Below, in pieces: positions 1 through 7,084 of a DNA stretch of 9,332 bases. This DNA is from Desulfosarcina sp. GTDB taxonomy: Bacteria; Desulfobacterota; Desulfobacteria; Desulfobacterales; Desulfosarcinaceae. The position numbers and the translations under genes are program-made. The notes under the pieces are model-generated. The model did no database searches and was not told the DNA's origin. It saw only the letters and a program-made list of their open reading frames with translations. Each line of letters opens with the position of its first letter. Positions within the stretch are counted from its first letter, which is position 1. The stretch lies in the NCBI GenBank assembly GCA_030642405.1, contig DAOWNV010000085.1, positions 1 to 9,332 of the forward strand, in the 5' to 3' direction.

Positions 1-1053
1 AACAAGATCGTCCATGGGCATGATGGCAATGGGTCGACTTTTTTCCCGTTGAATACCTAAAACCGGAATACGTCCAGCGCCGTCGAAAGCCAGATTGCGA
101 GCGATATCCACAATGTCCGATACCACCGCGCTTGCCGTTGGCATCATCCCTGCCCCTTGTCCGCTGAGCAACAGTTCCCCGACTGCATCTCCTGACACAT
201 TGATCGCATTCAGCGTTCCATTTACATTTGAAAGGATATTGTCAAAGGGAATCATCGTTGGGTGAACACGGGCCTCCACCGATTTTCCATTGAATTTGGT
301 TATGGCCAACAGCTTGATCCGATAGCCGAATTGATCGGCAAACTCGATATCCAAAGGTGTAATTTTAGAAATCCCCTCGATGTAAACATCATCGAAGTTT
401 ATTTCCATTCCAAAGGCCAAGGCTGATAAAATAGCCAGTTTATGCGCTGCATCCTGTCCCTCCACATCCAATGTCGGGTCTGCCTCCGCATACCCCTCTT
501 CCTGTGCTTGGGCCAAAGCAGCCTCAAAAACGATGCCTTCGTCGGTAATCTTGGAAAGAATAAAATTACAGGTTCCGTTAAGAATGCCGACCATGGCTTG
601 TATACGGTTGCCCACAAGGGATTCCCTGATGGTTTTAATAATCGGCATACAACCGCCGACGCTGGCTTCATAGGCCAGATCCACATTGTTTTTCATTGCC
701 TCGACAACAATCATATTGCCGTGCTTGGCCAATAACGCTTTGTTGGCGGTCACCACATGTTTACCATTACCGATCGCATCGAGGATCAATTGTTTGGCAA
801 TTCCATCGCCACCAATCGTCTCCACGACAATATCCACCTCGGGGTCGGCAATGGCGACAGCCGCGTCCGGTATCATCACACCGGGTTGAAAAGCAATACC
901 CCGATCCTTTTGTGTATCGATATCCGCAACATACTTCAGCGTGAGCTCTCCACCGACTCGGTCCTGGATCACATCACCGTTTTCCAACAGGAGACGAGCA
1001 ACTCCCGTTCCAACCGTCCCACAACCTAAGATAGCAATAGTAATCTTTTTCAT
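1..1053 (-). CDS. hom: Homoserine dehydrogenase, C-terminus cut by window edge
   Basis: This enzyme reduces aspartate semialdehyde to homoserine with NAD(P)H, the branch point toward threonine and methionine in the cytoplasm. The frame is open from the ATG at 1053 to base 1, giving 351 residues. A Rossmann GCGTVG motif lies at residues 10-15, the NKALLAKHG cofactor-domain motif at 104-112 and GILNGTCNF at 157-164. The catalytic region contains E190, D201 and K205, with the same spacing as Glu208, Asp219 and Lys223 of the yeast enzyme. Family members are usually about 430 residues with a C-terminal ACT domain that binds threonine. Whether that domain is present cannot be seen, because the sequence leaves the window first. 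The start is supported by an AGGAA ribosome binding site (plus-strand 1064-1068) and by the Rossmann fold beginning directly after the ATG. The gene is divergent from aceK. Identification is secure from several family motifs. Confidence 0.95.
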   Translation of the reverse strand, partial: MKKITIAILGCGTVGTGVARLLLENGDVIQDRVGGELTLKYVADIDTQKDRGIAFQPGVMIPDAAVAIADPEVDIVVETIGGDGIAKQLILDAIGNGKHVVTANKALLAKHGNMIVVEAMKNNVDLAYEASVGGCMPIIKTIRESLVGNRIQAMVGILNGTCNFILSKITDEGIVFEAALAQAQEEGYAEADPTLDVEGQDAAHKLAILSALAFGMEINFDDVYIEGISKITPLDIEFADQFGYRIKLLAITKFNGKSVEARVHPTMIPFDNILSNVNGTLNAINVSGDAVGELLLSGQGAGMMPTASAVVSDIVDIARNLAFDGAGRIPVLGIQREKSRPIAIMPMDDLV

Positions 1054-1084
1054 ACACGATTCATTCCTGATTTGCGTTTATGCC

Positions 1085-1111
1085 GGGTTAGTTCTATGGT
1101 AATTATAACCC
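1085..1111. repeat. Inverted repeat in the hom-aceK divergent region
   Basis: GGGTTA at 1085-1090 and TAACCC at 1106-1111 form a perfect 6-base inverted repeat with 15 bases between the arms, so the arm centres are 21 bases (two helical turns) apart. It overlaps the candidate hom -10 box and lies between two divergent genes, as an operator for one or both might. No regulator gene is in the window. The rest of 1054-1190 shows no other structure beyond the two ribosome binding sites. Confidence 0.35.
1102..1107 (-). promoter_or_regulatory. Candidate -10 box for hom
   Basis: The minus strand reads a perfect TATAAT here, about 50 bases before the hom start codon, implying a leader of roughly 40 bases. 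No good -35 hexamer is found at 16-18 bases upstream, so the promoter may be weak or activator dependent. On the plus strand the same bases give TATAAC at 1104-1109, which could serve aceK, also without a clear -35. The box overlaps the right arm of an inverted repeat (1085-1111). Confidence 0.4.
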
Positions 1112-1190
1112 AGCAGTCTTTAATGAGAGCGGCTAAAAAGTCAATAGAAAAGCGAATTCACATTGTACTTGGGATATCGAAGGCAAGCAA

Positions 1191-2921
1191 ATGACCCGTC
1201 ACACATCGGTACAATCCTGTGCCTCTTGCATTCATGACCATTTTCGCGATTATCTAAACGGTTTTTTTCAAGTTACGCAGCGCGCCCCAAAAAGGTTTAT
1301 GCAACGCCGGTGGCGCCGGATGAGGGCGGACATAGGTGAAAGGCAAAGCCTGTACCAAACGGCCCTGGACAATACGAAAAACGACCTTCAGCTTCTGCTG
1401 AACAAAAAACTAAAAGACGCTACCCTTTGGATTGGGATCCGAGCCGTTTTTTCATGCCATATTGAAAACACCATCGATCGGGAATTGGCAGAAACGTTCT
1501 TCAATTCGGTTACTCGCCGCATCTTTGAAACCGTTGGCGTCAACAAGAAGATAGAGTTCGTTACAGATTGTCAGAGTCGAACTGCAAATTTCCCGAATAC
1601 TTCCATGATTAGAAACTATCACTTGGCCACCAATCTTGAAACATTCATCCGTCGGATTCTTTCAAATTATGGTGAAATTAAGTTTAACTGCAACAAATTG
1701 GAAAGAGATCTCCCTCGGATTGCAACCCGGATTAAAAACGGCATTGAAGCTGCCGATATCGACTTTTCATCTATGCACGTTGAAATGCTTTGCCACGCCT
1801 TTTACCGGGGTCAGGGCGCCTTTCTTATAGGCAGAATCATTTCCGGCCATCGGATTATTCCATTGGTGTTCGCATTGCTTCATCCCCAGGGAGGCGTGGT
1901 CGTGGATGCGGTTGTTCAGGATACGGACGGGGTGAGAATTATTTTTTCCTATACCCGTTCAGCTTTTAATGTCGAGGTCGATGAGCCCCGCGAACTGGTC
2001 GCTTTTCTATCGAGCCTCATGCCTGGAAAACCTGAAGCCGAGATATACTCTTCAGTTGGTTTTTTCAAACATGGCAAGACCGTACTCTATCGAAATGTAA
2101 TCAAACACACGGCCACATGTACCGATGTTCAATTTCAAATTTCTCCTGGAAAACGCGGTATGGTCATGATTGTCTTTGATATCTCCGGCAACGATATGGT
2201 CGTCAAACTCATCCGGGACAGGTTCGACAATCCAAAAAAAACCACGCGAAACAAAATCATGCAGCAATATGATTTCGTATTCAATCACTACCGTGTCGGA
2301 CGACTCATCGAAGCGCACTCATTTGAAAAACTATCCTTTGATCGCTGTTGGTTTTCCGACAAATTACTCACTACTCTCACAACGGAGGCCGAACAAACTG
2401 TTTATCTTGCTGGTGATATAGTGATCATCGGACACGCCTACTTGGAAAGAAGGGTGACTCCTCTGGATATCTATTTGAAGGAAGAAACAGCTGAAAAAAC
2501 CCAATCCGCCGTTATCGATTTCGGACGGGCCATCAAGGATCTTGCTTTTGCCAATATCTTTCCAGGGGATATGCTGCTGAAAAATTTCGGTGTCACTCGA
2601 CATGGCCGGGTAGTATTTTACGATTATGATGAAATTGTCCCTTTGACCGACTGTCGGTTCAGATCAATCCCCCAGGCTCGCACATACATGGAAGAACTAT
2701 CAGACGAACCATGGTATGCGGTTGAAGAAAACGATGTCTTCCCCGAAGAGTTTTCCCGGTTTCTGGGTTTGTCGCCGATCCATAAAGACCTGTTTTTAAA
2801 AGAACATGCCGATCTCCTGGAACGAACTTTCTGGATCCATGTTCAAGAGGAAATCCGTTCCGGTCATATTCGCCACATCCGGCCGTACCATCCCAAATAC
2901 AGGTTAACAAAAACAGTATAG
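1191..2921 (+). CDS. aceK: Isocitrate dehydrogenase kinase/phosphatase
   Basis: AceK is a bifunctional cytoplasmic enzyme that inactivates isocitrate dehydrogenase by phosphorylation and reactivates it by dephosphorylation, diverting isocitrate into the glyoxylate bypass. The 576 residues match the usual length (578 in E. coli). An N-terminal regulatory half of about 310 residues precedes the kinase fold. There, PGKRGMVMIV (319-328) is the ATP loop and K339 the ATP lysine. NIFPGDMLLKNFG (455-467) supplies D460, K464 and N465, and D478 lies in YDYDE. These match E. coli K336, D457, K461, N462 and D475 with a constant offset of three. At the same offset E. coli Asp371, needed for phosphatase activity, is replaced by E374. 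The start has only a weak GAAGG site (1179-1183). The gene leads the aceK-aceB-aceA cluster, whereas in E. coli aceK is last. A run of eight A occurs at 2234-2241. Confidence 0.97.
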   Translation: MTRHTSVQSCASCIHDHFRDYLNGFFQVTQRAPKRFMQRRWRRMRADIGERQSLYQTALDNTKNDLQLLLNKKLKDATLWIGIRAVFSCHIENTIDRELAETFFNSVTRRIFETVGVNKKIEFVTDCQSRTANFPNTSMIRNYHLATNLETFIRRILSNYGEIKFNCNKLERDLPRIATRIKNGIEAADIDFSSMHVEMLCHAFYRGQGAFLIGRIISGHRIIPLVFALLHPQGGVVVDAVVQDTDGVRIIFSYTRSAFNVEVDEPRELVAFLSSLMPGKPEAEIYSSVGFFKHGKTVLYRNVIKHTATCTDVQFQISPGKRGMVMIVFDISGNDMVVKLIRDRFDNPKKTTRNKIMQQYDFVFNHYRVGRLIEAHSFEKLSFDRCWFSDKLLTTLTTEAEQTVYLAGDIVIIGHAYLERRVTPLDIYLKEETAEKTQSAVIDFGRAIKDLAFANIFPGDMLLKNFGVTRHGRVVFYDYDEIVPLTDCRFRSIPQARTYMEELSDEPWYAVEENDVFPEEFSRFLGLSPIHKDLFLKEHADLLERTFWIHVQEEIRSGHIRHIRPYHPKYRLTKTV

Positions 2922-2940
2922 GAAAAATATCATTCATACT

Positions 2941-2968
2941 TTTACTTCTATTCAGTTTTTGTTATAAT
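2941..2968 (+). promoter_or_regulatory. Candidate promoter P1 for aceB
   Basis: TTTACT (2941-2946, four of six to the -35 consensus), a 16-base spacer and a perfect TATAAT (2963-2968) fit a sigma-70 type promoter. It lies just after the aceK stop and would give a leader of about 115 bases before aceB. The surroundings are AT-rich, so chance matches are possible. Confidence 0.45.
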
Positions 2969-3001
2969 CAAAATTTACTCAAGCTATATTTTCCAATTCA
3001 C

Positions 3002-3030
3002 TCGTCAGACATGTGACCGTTTTTTATAAT
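3002..3030 (+). promoter_or_regulatory. Candidate promoter P2 for aceB
   Basis: TCGTCA (3002-3007, four of six to the -35 consensus), a 17-base spacer and a second perfect TATAAT (3025-3030) form a further sigma-70-like promoter. Transcription would begin near 3037, leaving a leader of about 54 bases. One ACCGTT half-site lies inside the spacer and two more lie just after the predicted start, which suits a repressor-controlled promoter. Confidence 0.45.
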
Positions 3031-3075
3031 AAAAACTACGATCTCATAACCGTTTAGTAAAACAATTGAACGGTT
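3014..3075. promoter_or_regulatory. Three ACCGTT half-sites before aceB (candidate operator)
   Basis: ACCGTT appears in TGACCGTTT (3014-3022) and TAACCGTTT (3047-3055), direct copies 33 bases apart. It appears again inverted as AACGGTT (3069-3075). The second and third copies form a perfect 7-base inverted repeat, AACCGTT/AACGGTT, with a 14-base spacer and centres 21 bases apart. The array covers the P2 spacer and the start of its predicted transcript. The arrangement resembles a dimeric regulator site; the regulator is unknown (IclR or FadR type proteins control this pathway in other bacteria). As RNA the inverted pair could also fold just before the ribosome binding site. Confidence 0.5.
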
Positions 3076-3077
3076 GT

Positions 3078-3085
3078 AAAGGAGG
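3078..3085 (+). promoter_or_regulatory. Very strong Shine-Dalgarno for aceB
   Basis: AAAGGAGG is fully complementary to the anti-Shine-Dalgarno of 16S rRNA and sits five bases before the aceB ATG. It fixes the aceB start and contrasts with the weak GAAGG before aceK, predicting much stronger translation of malate synthase than of the kinase/phosphatase. Confidence 0.85.
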
Positions 3086-3090
3086 AGTCA

Positions 3091-4692
3091 ATGAACGACG
3101 GATATCATTCAAAAGGTATTTCGATTCACGCCGATATCAACGAAGCCTATAAAACGATCCTTACTCCCGAAGCACTATCCTTTGTCGCCACACTGGCGCG
3201 GCAATTCGAAATCCGTCGCAGGGAATTGATGGATCACAGGAAAACGGTCCAAGTGGAAATCGACAATGGCCGATTTCCGGATTTTTTATCAGAGACCAAA
3301 TCAATTAGAAATAGCGACTGGTCGGTTGCACCTGTACCCAGCGACCTTTTAGATCGGCGCGTTGAGATCACCGGTCCTGTGGACCGTAAAATGGTGATCA
3401 ACGCGCTGAACTCCGGTGCAAAAACATACATGGCAGATTTTGAAGACAGCCACAGCCCCACATGGGCAAATACCATCAACGGCCAGATCAACCTTCGCGA
3501 CGCCATAAATCGGACCATCGAATTTGTCAGCCCCGATGGAAAGGCTTACCGTTTGAACGAGCAAACCGCGACCCTTATCGTTCGACCCCGCGGCTGGCAC
3601 CTGGTGGAAAAGCACGTCGAGGTAGACGGAGAGCCAGTATCGGCAAGTTTGTTCGATTTCGGTCTTTTCTTCTTTCACAATGCGAAAAAACTGATAAAAA
3701 ACGGTAGTGGTCCCTATTTTTATCTCCCTAAAATGGAAAGCCACCTGGAAGCAAGATTGTGGAACGACATCTTTATTACCGCCCAAAATGCTCTGAACAT
3801 CCCCATGGGAACCATCAAGGCCACGGTGCTGATCGAAACCATTTTGGCGGCCTTTCAAATGGAAGAAATTTTATACGAACTAAAAGACCACAGTGCAGGT
3901 TTAAACTGCGGTCGATGGGACTACATCTTCAGTTTCATCAAACGGTTTAAAAACGTCCCCGGCTACCTTTTTCCCGACCGGGCCCAGATAACCATGACCC
4001 GCCACTGCATGCGCTCCTACTCTTTGCTGGCAATCAAAACCTGTCATCGTCGCAAGGCTTTTGCCATCGGAGGGATGGCCGCTCAGATCCCTATTAAGGC
4101 TGATCCTGAGAAAAACCGTGAAGCACTTGAAAAGGTCCGTTTGGATAAAACACGTGAAGCCACTGATGGCCACGACGGAACCTGGGTGGCCCATCCGGGA
4201 CTGGTTCCCATTGCCATGGAGGAATTCGACAAGGTCATGCCTCAGCCCAATCAAATCGAAAGGCTGAAAACCAACGTTCATGTCACAGCTAAAGACCTGT
4301 TGAAGCTGCCTGCAGGTACCATCACCGAACAAGGTATGCGCACTAACATCAGCGTAGGCATTCAGTACATGGCCAATTGGCTGGCCGGCTTGGGTTGCGT
4401 CCCCCTTTACGATTTGATGGAAGATGCCGCCACAGCCGAAATCTCAAGATCCCAATTATGGCAATGGGTCGAACATCCGGACGCGACGCTTGAAGATGGA
4501 AGAGAAATAACAATGGAGCTGTTTTGGTCCATGCTTGAAGAAGAAATGAAAAATATTAAAAGGGAGGTGGGTGAAAAACGGTTTCGCCAGATCCCATACA
4601 CAAAGGCCGCGAGCCTGTTCGACAAAATCATTACTGATGACTCGCTGGCCGAATTTCTAACTCTGTCGGCATATGAATACCTTGAGGGATAG
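3091..4692 (+). CDS. aceB: Malate synthase A
   Basis: This enzyme condenses glyoxylate with acetyl-CoA to give malate, the second step of the glyoxylate bypass, in the cytoplasm. The 533 residues fit the malate synthase A class (about 530 residues); the G class is over 700 residues with an extra domain. Visible signatures are MADFEDSHSPTWAN (114-127) and RPRGWH (165-170) carrying the glyoxylate-binding arginine R167. LPKMESHLEARLW (212-224) follows, then metal ligands E249 and D277 in LIET and GRWDYIFSF. MTRHCMRSYSLLAIKTCHRR (302-321) and GTWVAHPGLVPIA (363-375) come next. The catalytic base D445 lies in the C-terminal LMEDAATAEISRSQLWQW segment. The barrel is complete and unbroken. The gene has its own candidate promoters and operator-like repeats 169 bases after aceK, and is followed 81 bases later by aceA, probably on the same transcript. 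Confidence 0.98.
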   Translation: MNDGYHSKGISIHADINEAYKTILTPEALSFVATLARQFEIRRRELMDHRKTVQVEIDNGRFPDFLSETKSIRNSDWSVAPVPSDLLDRRVEITGPVDRKMVINALNSGAKTYMADFEDSHSPTWANTINGQINLRDAINRTIEFVSPDGKAYRLNEQTATLIVRPRGWHLVEKHVEVDGEPVSASLFDFGLFFFHNAKKLIKNGSGPYFYLPKMESHLEARLWNDIFITAQNALNIPMGTIKATVLIETILAAFQMEEILYELKDHSAGLNCGRWDYIFSFIKRFKNVPGYLFPDRAQITMTRHCMRSYSLLAIKTCHRRKAFAIGGMAAQIPIKADPEKNREALEKVRLDKTREATDGHDGTWVAHPGLVPIAMEEFDKVMPQPNQIERLKTNVHVTAKDLLKLPAGTITEQGMRTNISVGIQYMANWLAGLGCVPLYDLMEDAATAEISRSQLWQWVEHPDATLEDGREITMELFWSMLEEEMKNIKREVGEKRFRQIPYTKAASLFDKIITDDSLAEFLTLSAYEYLEG

Positions 4693-4717
4693 CCCCAAAT
4701 TGAAAAATCGCCCATAG

Positions 4718-4760
4718 GTTTGATATCAGGTTTATTCATTCAACCTCTCTTTACTCAAAC
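4718..4760 (+). repeat. Nested stem in the aceB-aceA gap
   Basis: Two nested inverted repeats fold into one imperfect hairpin. The outer stem is GTTTGA (4718-4723) with TCAAAC (4755-4760). The inner stem is AGGTT (4728-4732) with AACCT (4742-4746) around a 9-base loop. The outer stem ends only two bases before the aceA AGGAG site. There is no T-run, so it does not look like a terminator; a role in mRNA stability, processing or translation of aceA is possible. The rest of the 81-base gap holds nothing recognisable. Confidence 0.35.
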
Positions 4761-4773
4761 ATAGGAGAAAAAT

Positions 4774-6111
4774 ATGAAAACCATAGAAGAAAAAGCCAAA
4801 GAAATTTGTGAACGACTAACCTGTCACGAAGTGGTTTCCGATGAACTGGAAGACCTGGAGCGCCACTGGTCTCATGATCCCCGCTGGAAAGGAATCGTTC
4901 GCCCCTATTCTGCTGAAGATGTCCTCAAACTTCGTGGTAACCTTTCCATCGAATACACCTTTGCCAAAACAGGTGCAAAACGGTTGTGGTATCTTATCAA
5001 CCACGAGGATTACGTACCGGCACTGGGCGCCTTGACAGGCAACCAGGCGGTACAGCAGGTGGAGGCCGGTCTTAAGGCTATTTACCTGAGCGGGTGGCAG
5101 GTGGCCGCCGACGCCAACCTGGCCGGTGAGATGTACCCTGACCAAAGCCTTTACCCGTCCAACAGCGTTCCGGCGGTCATTCAACGTATCAACAATGCCT
5201 TGAGACGAGCTGATCAGATACAGGTGTTGGATGGCAGAAAAAACGGCCCTTACTGGTTTGCCCCCATTGTTGCAGATGCTGAAGCCGGATTTGGAGGTCC
5301 GCTTAATGCGTTCGAACTGATGAAACAGATGATCGAGGCTGGTGCAGCCGGAGTTCATTTTGAAGATCAGCTCTCTTCAGCAAAAAAATGCGGACATATG
5401 GGAGGAAAGGTGTTGGTTCCCACACGGGAAGCCGTCGCCAAACTGATTTCGGCCCGACTTTCCGCAGATGTATGTGGGGTTCCAACGATTCTAGTGGCAC
5501 GTACGGATGCGGATGCTGCTAAGATGGTAACCAGTGACATCGACAAACGGGACAAACCGTTCCTGTTAGATGAATCCCGTACCAGTGAAGGCTTTTTTTA
5601 TGTGAAAAACGGAGTGGAGGCCGCCATTGCTCGTGGCTTGGCTTACGCACCCTACGCAGATCTGGTCTGGTGTGAGACCTCCAAACCTGACCTGGATCAA
5701 GCCAAACGCTTTGCCGAAGGTATCCACGAACAATTTCCAGGCAAGCTCCTTGCGTACAACTGCTCTCCTTCTTTCAACTGGAAAGCCCACCTGGATGACA
5801 CCACCATCTCCACTTTCCAGCGGGAGCTTGGGGCCATGGGGTACAAGTTTCAGTTCGTCACTCTTGCAGGTTTCCATGCCCTAAACCTGGGTATGTTTAA
5901 TCTGGCCATGAATTACCGTAAAACCGGCATGCTGGCCTACTCACAATTCCAGGAAGAGGAGTTCCAATTTGGCAAGAAGGATGGCTACATGGCCACAACG
6001 CACCAAAAATTCGTAGGTGCCGGTTATTTCGATCGCCTCATGGACACCATCACTGCCGGACAATCCTCTGTGAGTGCCATGTCCGGAAGTACTGAGGAGG
6101 ATCAGTTTTAA
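4774..6111 (+). CDS. aceA: Isocitrate lyase
   Basis: Isocitrate lyase cleaves isocitrate to succinate and glyoxylate, the committed step of the glyoxylate bypass. The protein has 445 residues, close to bacterial members (434 in E. coli). The signature KKCGHMGGKVL lies at 204-214 with the catalytic cysteine C206. Metal- and substrate-binding acidic residues appear in IVADAEAGFGG (165-175) and in VHFEDQ (194-199), followed by VARTDADAA (241-249). LLAYNCSPSFNWK (325-337) is the second substrate motif. The C-terminal GSTEEDQF (438-445) is typical of the family, in which the C-terminal tail closes over the active site. The start is set by AGGAG (4763-4767) six bases before the ATG. It is the last gene of the ace cluster and meets epmA tail to tail across only 15 bases, with no terminator seen between them. 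Confidence 0.98.
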   Translation: MKTIEEKAKEICERLTCHEVVSDELEDLERHWSHDPRWKGIVRPYSAEDVLKLRGNLSIEYTFAKTGAKRLWYLINHEDYVPALGALTGNQAVQQVEAGLKAIYLSGWQVAADANLAGEMYPDQSLYPSNSVPAVIQRINNALRRADQIQVLDGRKNGPYWFAPIVADAEAGFGGPLNAFELMKQMIEAGAAGVHFEDQLSSAKKCGHMGGKVLVPTREAVAKLISARLSADVCGVPTILVARTDADAAKMVTSDIDKRDKPFLLDESRTSEGFFYVKNGVEAAIARGLAYAPYADLVWCETSKPDLDQAKRFAEGIHEQFPGKLLAYNCSPSFNWKAHLDDTTISTFQRELGAMGYKFQFVTLAGFHALNLGMFNLAMNYRKTGMLAYSQFQEEEFQFGKKDGYMATTHQKFVGAGYFDRLMDTITAGQSSVSAMSGSTEEDQF

Positions 6112-6126
6112 ACAGATTCGTCGATG

Positions 6127-7050
6127 TTATAATTCTTCAGGTACAAACGCGATTACATCCTCGATGGAACAAGCGTTTGCAAACAGCATTACCAGCCGGT
6201 CAATGCCCAATGCAATTCCAGCCGCAGGAGGCATGTCCTTTAATGCATCGAGAAACAACTCCGGTATAGGATAGGCATCCTTGCCTTCAGCTGTTCGAAT
6301 ACGATTTTCTTCCATGAAACGCGCCCGCTGTTCCACCGGGTCAGTAAGTTCACTGAAAGCATTACACAACTCTATACCGGCAATATAGAGTTCAAAACGC
6401 TCTGCCACCGATGAATCATTTAGTTTCAATCGGGCGAGCGAGCTACGTTCGGCTGGGTAGTCGTATAGAAAAAGCGGGCGGTCACTTCCGAGTCCGGGTT
6501 CGATTTCCACACCCATCACCTCGTCGAAACAGTCATGTTTCAAGGCTGATTCCGCCGACATCGAACCGAACCTGTCAAATGCATCGGATACGGTAATACG
6601 ATCCCAGGGAGGCGCAAGATCGATGGTTTTTCCACGGTAATTCAAGTACCGGCGAAGGTTCAACCGTTCAGCCACGTAATTGACCAATTCCTCGCACCGT
6701 ACCATCAAGTCAAAATAACCGGATCCGGTTTCATACCATTCCAGCAGGGTCATTTCCGGCACATGCCGGCCTCCTCGCTCTCCTTTTCTGAAACACCGAC
6801 AGATCTGATAAATCTTTTCGTATCCAGTGGCGACCAGTCGTTTCATGCAAAGTTCCGGTGAGGGCTGCAGGAACCAGTCACCGGATGTTTCAAGATCAAT
6901 ATTGGCTTCCGGTACGGGTACGGGAATACGAATTGGTGTCTCGATTTCCAAGAAACCACGGTAATGGAAAAACTGACGAATGACATGAATGACTTCAGCT
7001 CGCAGTTCCAAGTTGGATCGAATCGCGGATTGTCGTGAAAAACGCATCAT
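6127..7050 (-). CDS. epmA: EF-P beta-lysyltransferase (class II LysRS-like)
   Basis: EpmA (also GenX, PoxA, YjeA) activates (R)-beta-lysine with ATP and transfers it to a conserved lysine of elongation factor P, which relieves ribosome stalling at polyproline. The 307 residues are a bare class II catalytic domain lacking the tRNA-binding domain of LysRS. Motif 1 includes RGFLEIETP (31-39). Motif 2 is CRCFRKGERGGRHVPEMT (84-101), followed by LLEWY. IAGIELCNAFSELTD (223-237) forms the amino-acid pocket. Motif 3 is GIALGIDRLVML (278-289). A280 corresponds to Ala298 of E. coli EpmA, where LysRS has glycine, which favours beta-lysine specificity. The protein is about 18 residues shorter than E. 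coli EpmA at the N-terminus. No Shine-Dalgarno precedes either possible start (7050 or 7047); a T8 run abuts the ATG instead. EF-P and the aminomutase EpmB are not in this window. It is the third minus-strand gene, after hyuA-like and the deacetylase gene. Confidence 0.93.
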   Translation of the reverse strand: MMRFSRQSAIRSNLELRAEVIHVIRQFFHYRGFLEIETPIRIPVPVPEANIDLETSGDWFLQPSPELCMKRLVATGYEKIYQICRCFRKGERGGRHVPEMTLLEWYETGSGYFDLMVRCEELVNYVAERLNLRRYLNYRGKTIDLAPPWDRITVSDAFDRFGSMSAESALKHDCFDEVMGVEIEPGLGSDRPLFLYDYPAERSSLARLKLNDSSVAERFELYIAGIELCNAFSELTDPVEQRARFMEENRIRTAEGKDAYPIPELFLDALKDMPPAAGIALGIDRLVMLFANACSIEDVIAFVPEEL

Positions 7051-7084
7051 AAAAAAAACCGAAAGTTTTATGAAAACGTGTCGG
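7051..7084 (-). terminator. Candidate intrinsic terminator between the deacetylase gene and epmA
   Basis: On the minus strand CCGA (7084-7081) pairs with TCGG (7062-7059). Inside, after a small internal loop, GTTTT (7077-7073) pairs with AAAAC (7069-7065) around a 3-base loop, and eight T follow at once (7058-7051). This is the form of a modest intrinsic terminator for the hyuA-like/deacetylase transcript. Its T-run ends exactly at the epmA ATG, which is unusual, so it may work as an attenuator of epmA instead. Confidence 0.4.

Noticed and set aside
399..1029. Several overlapping reading frames on both strands inside the hom region
   Set aside because: They are out of frame with, or opposite to, the continuous homoserine dehydrogenase frame and show no family motifs.
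2922..3000. A terminator after aceK
   Set aside because: The region is AT-rich with T-runs, but no GC-rich stem precedes any of them; it fits promoter sequence better.
3349..3858. A 169-codon minus-strand frame opposite aceB
   Set aside because: Malate synthase motifs are read continuously on the plus strand here; the opposite frame has no recognisable domain and is a shadow.
4816..5358. A 180-codon minus-strand frame opposite aceA
   Set aside because: It lies wholly within the isocitrate lyase barrel coding sequence and reads as antisense of it, without motifs or a ribosome binding site.
6902..6930. Short repeated GGTACGGGTACGGG units as a tandem repeat
   Set aside because: They only encode a Pro-Val-Pro-Val stretch in epmA and are too short to count as a repeat element.
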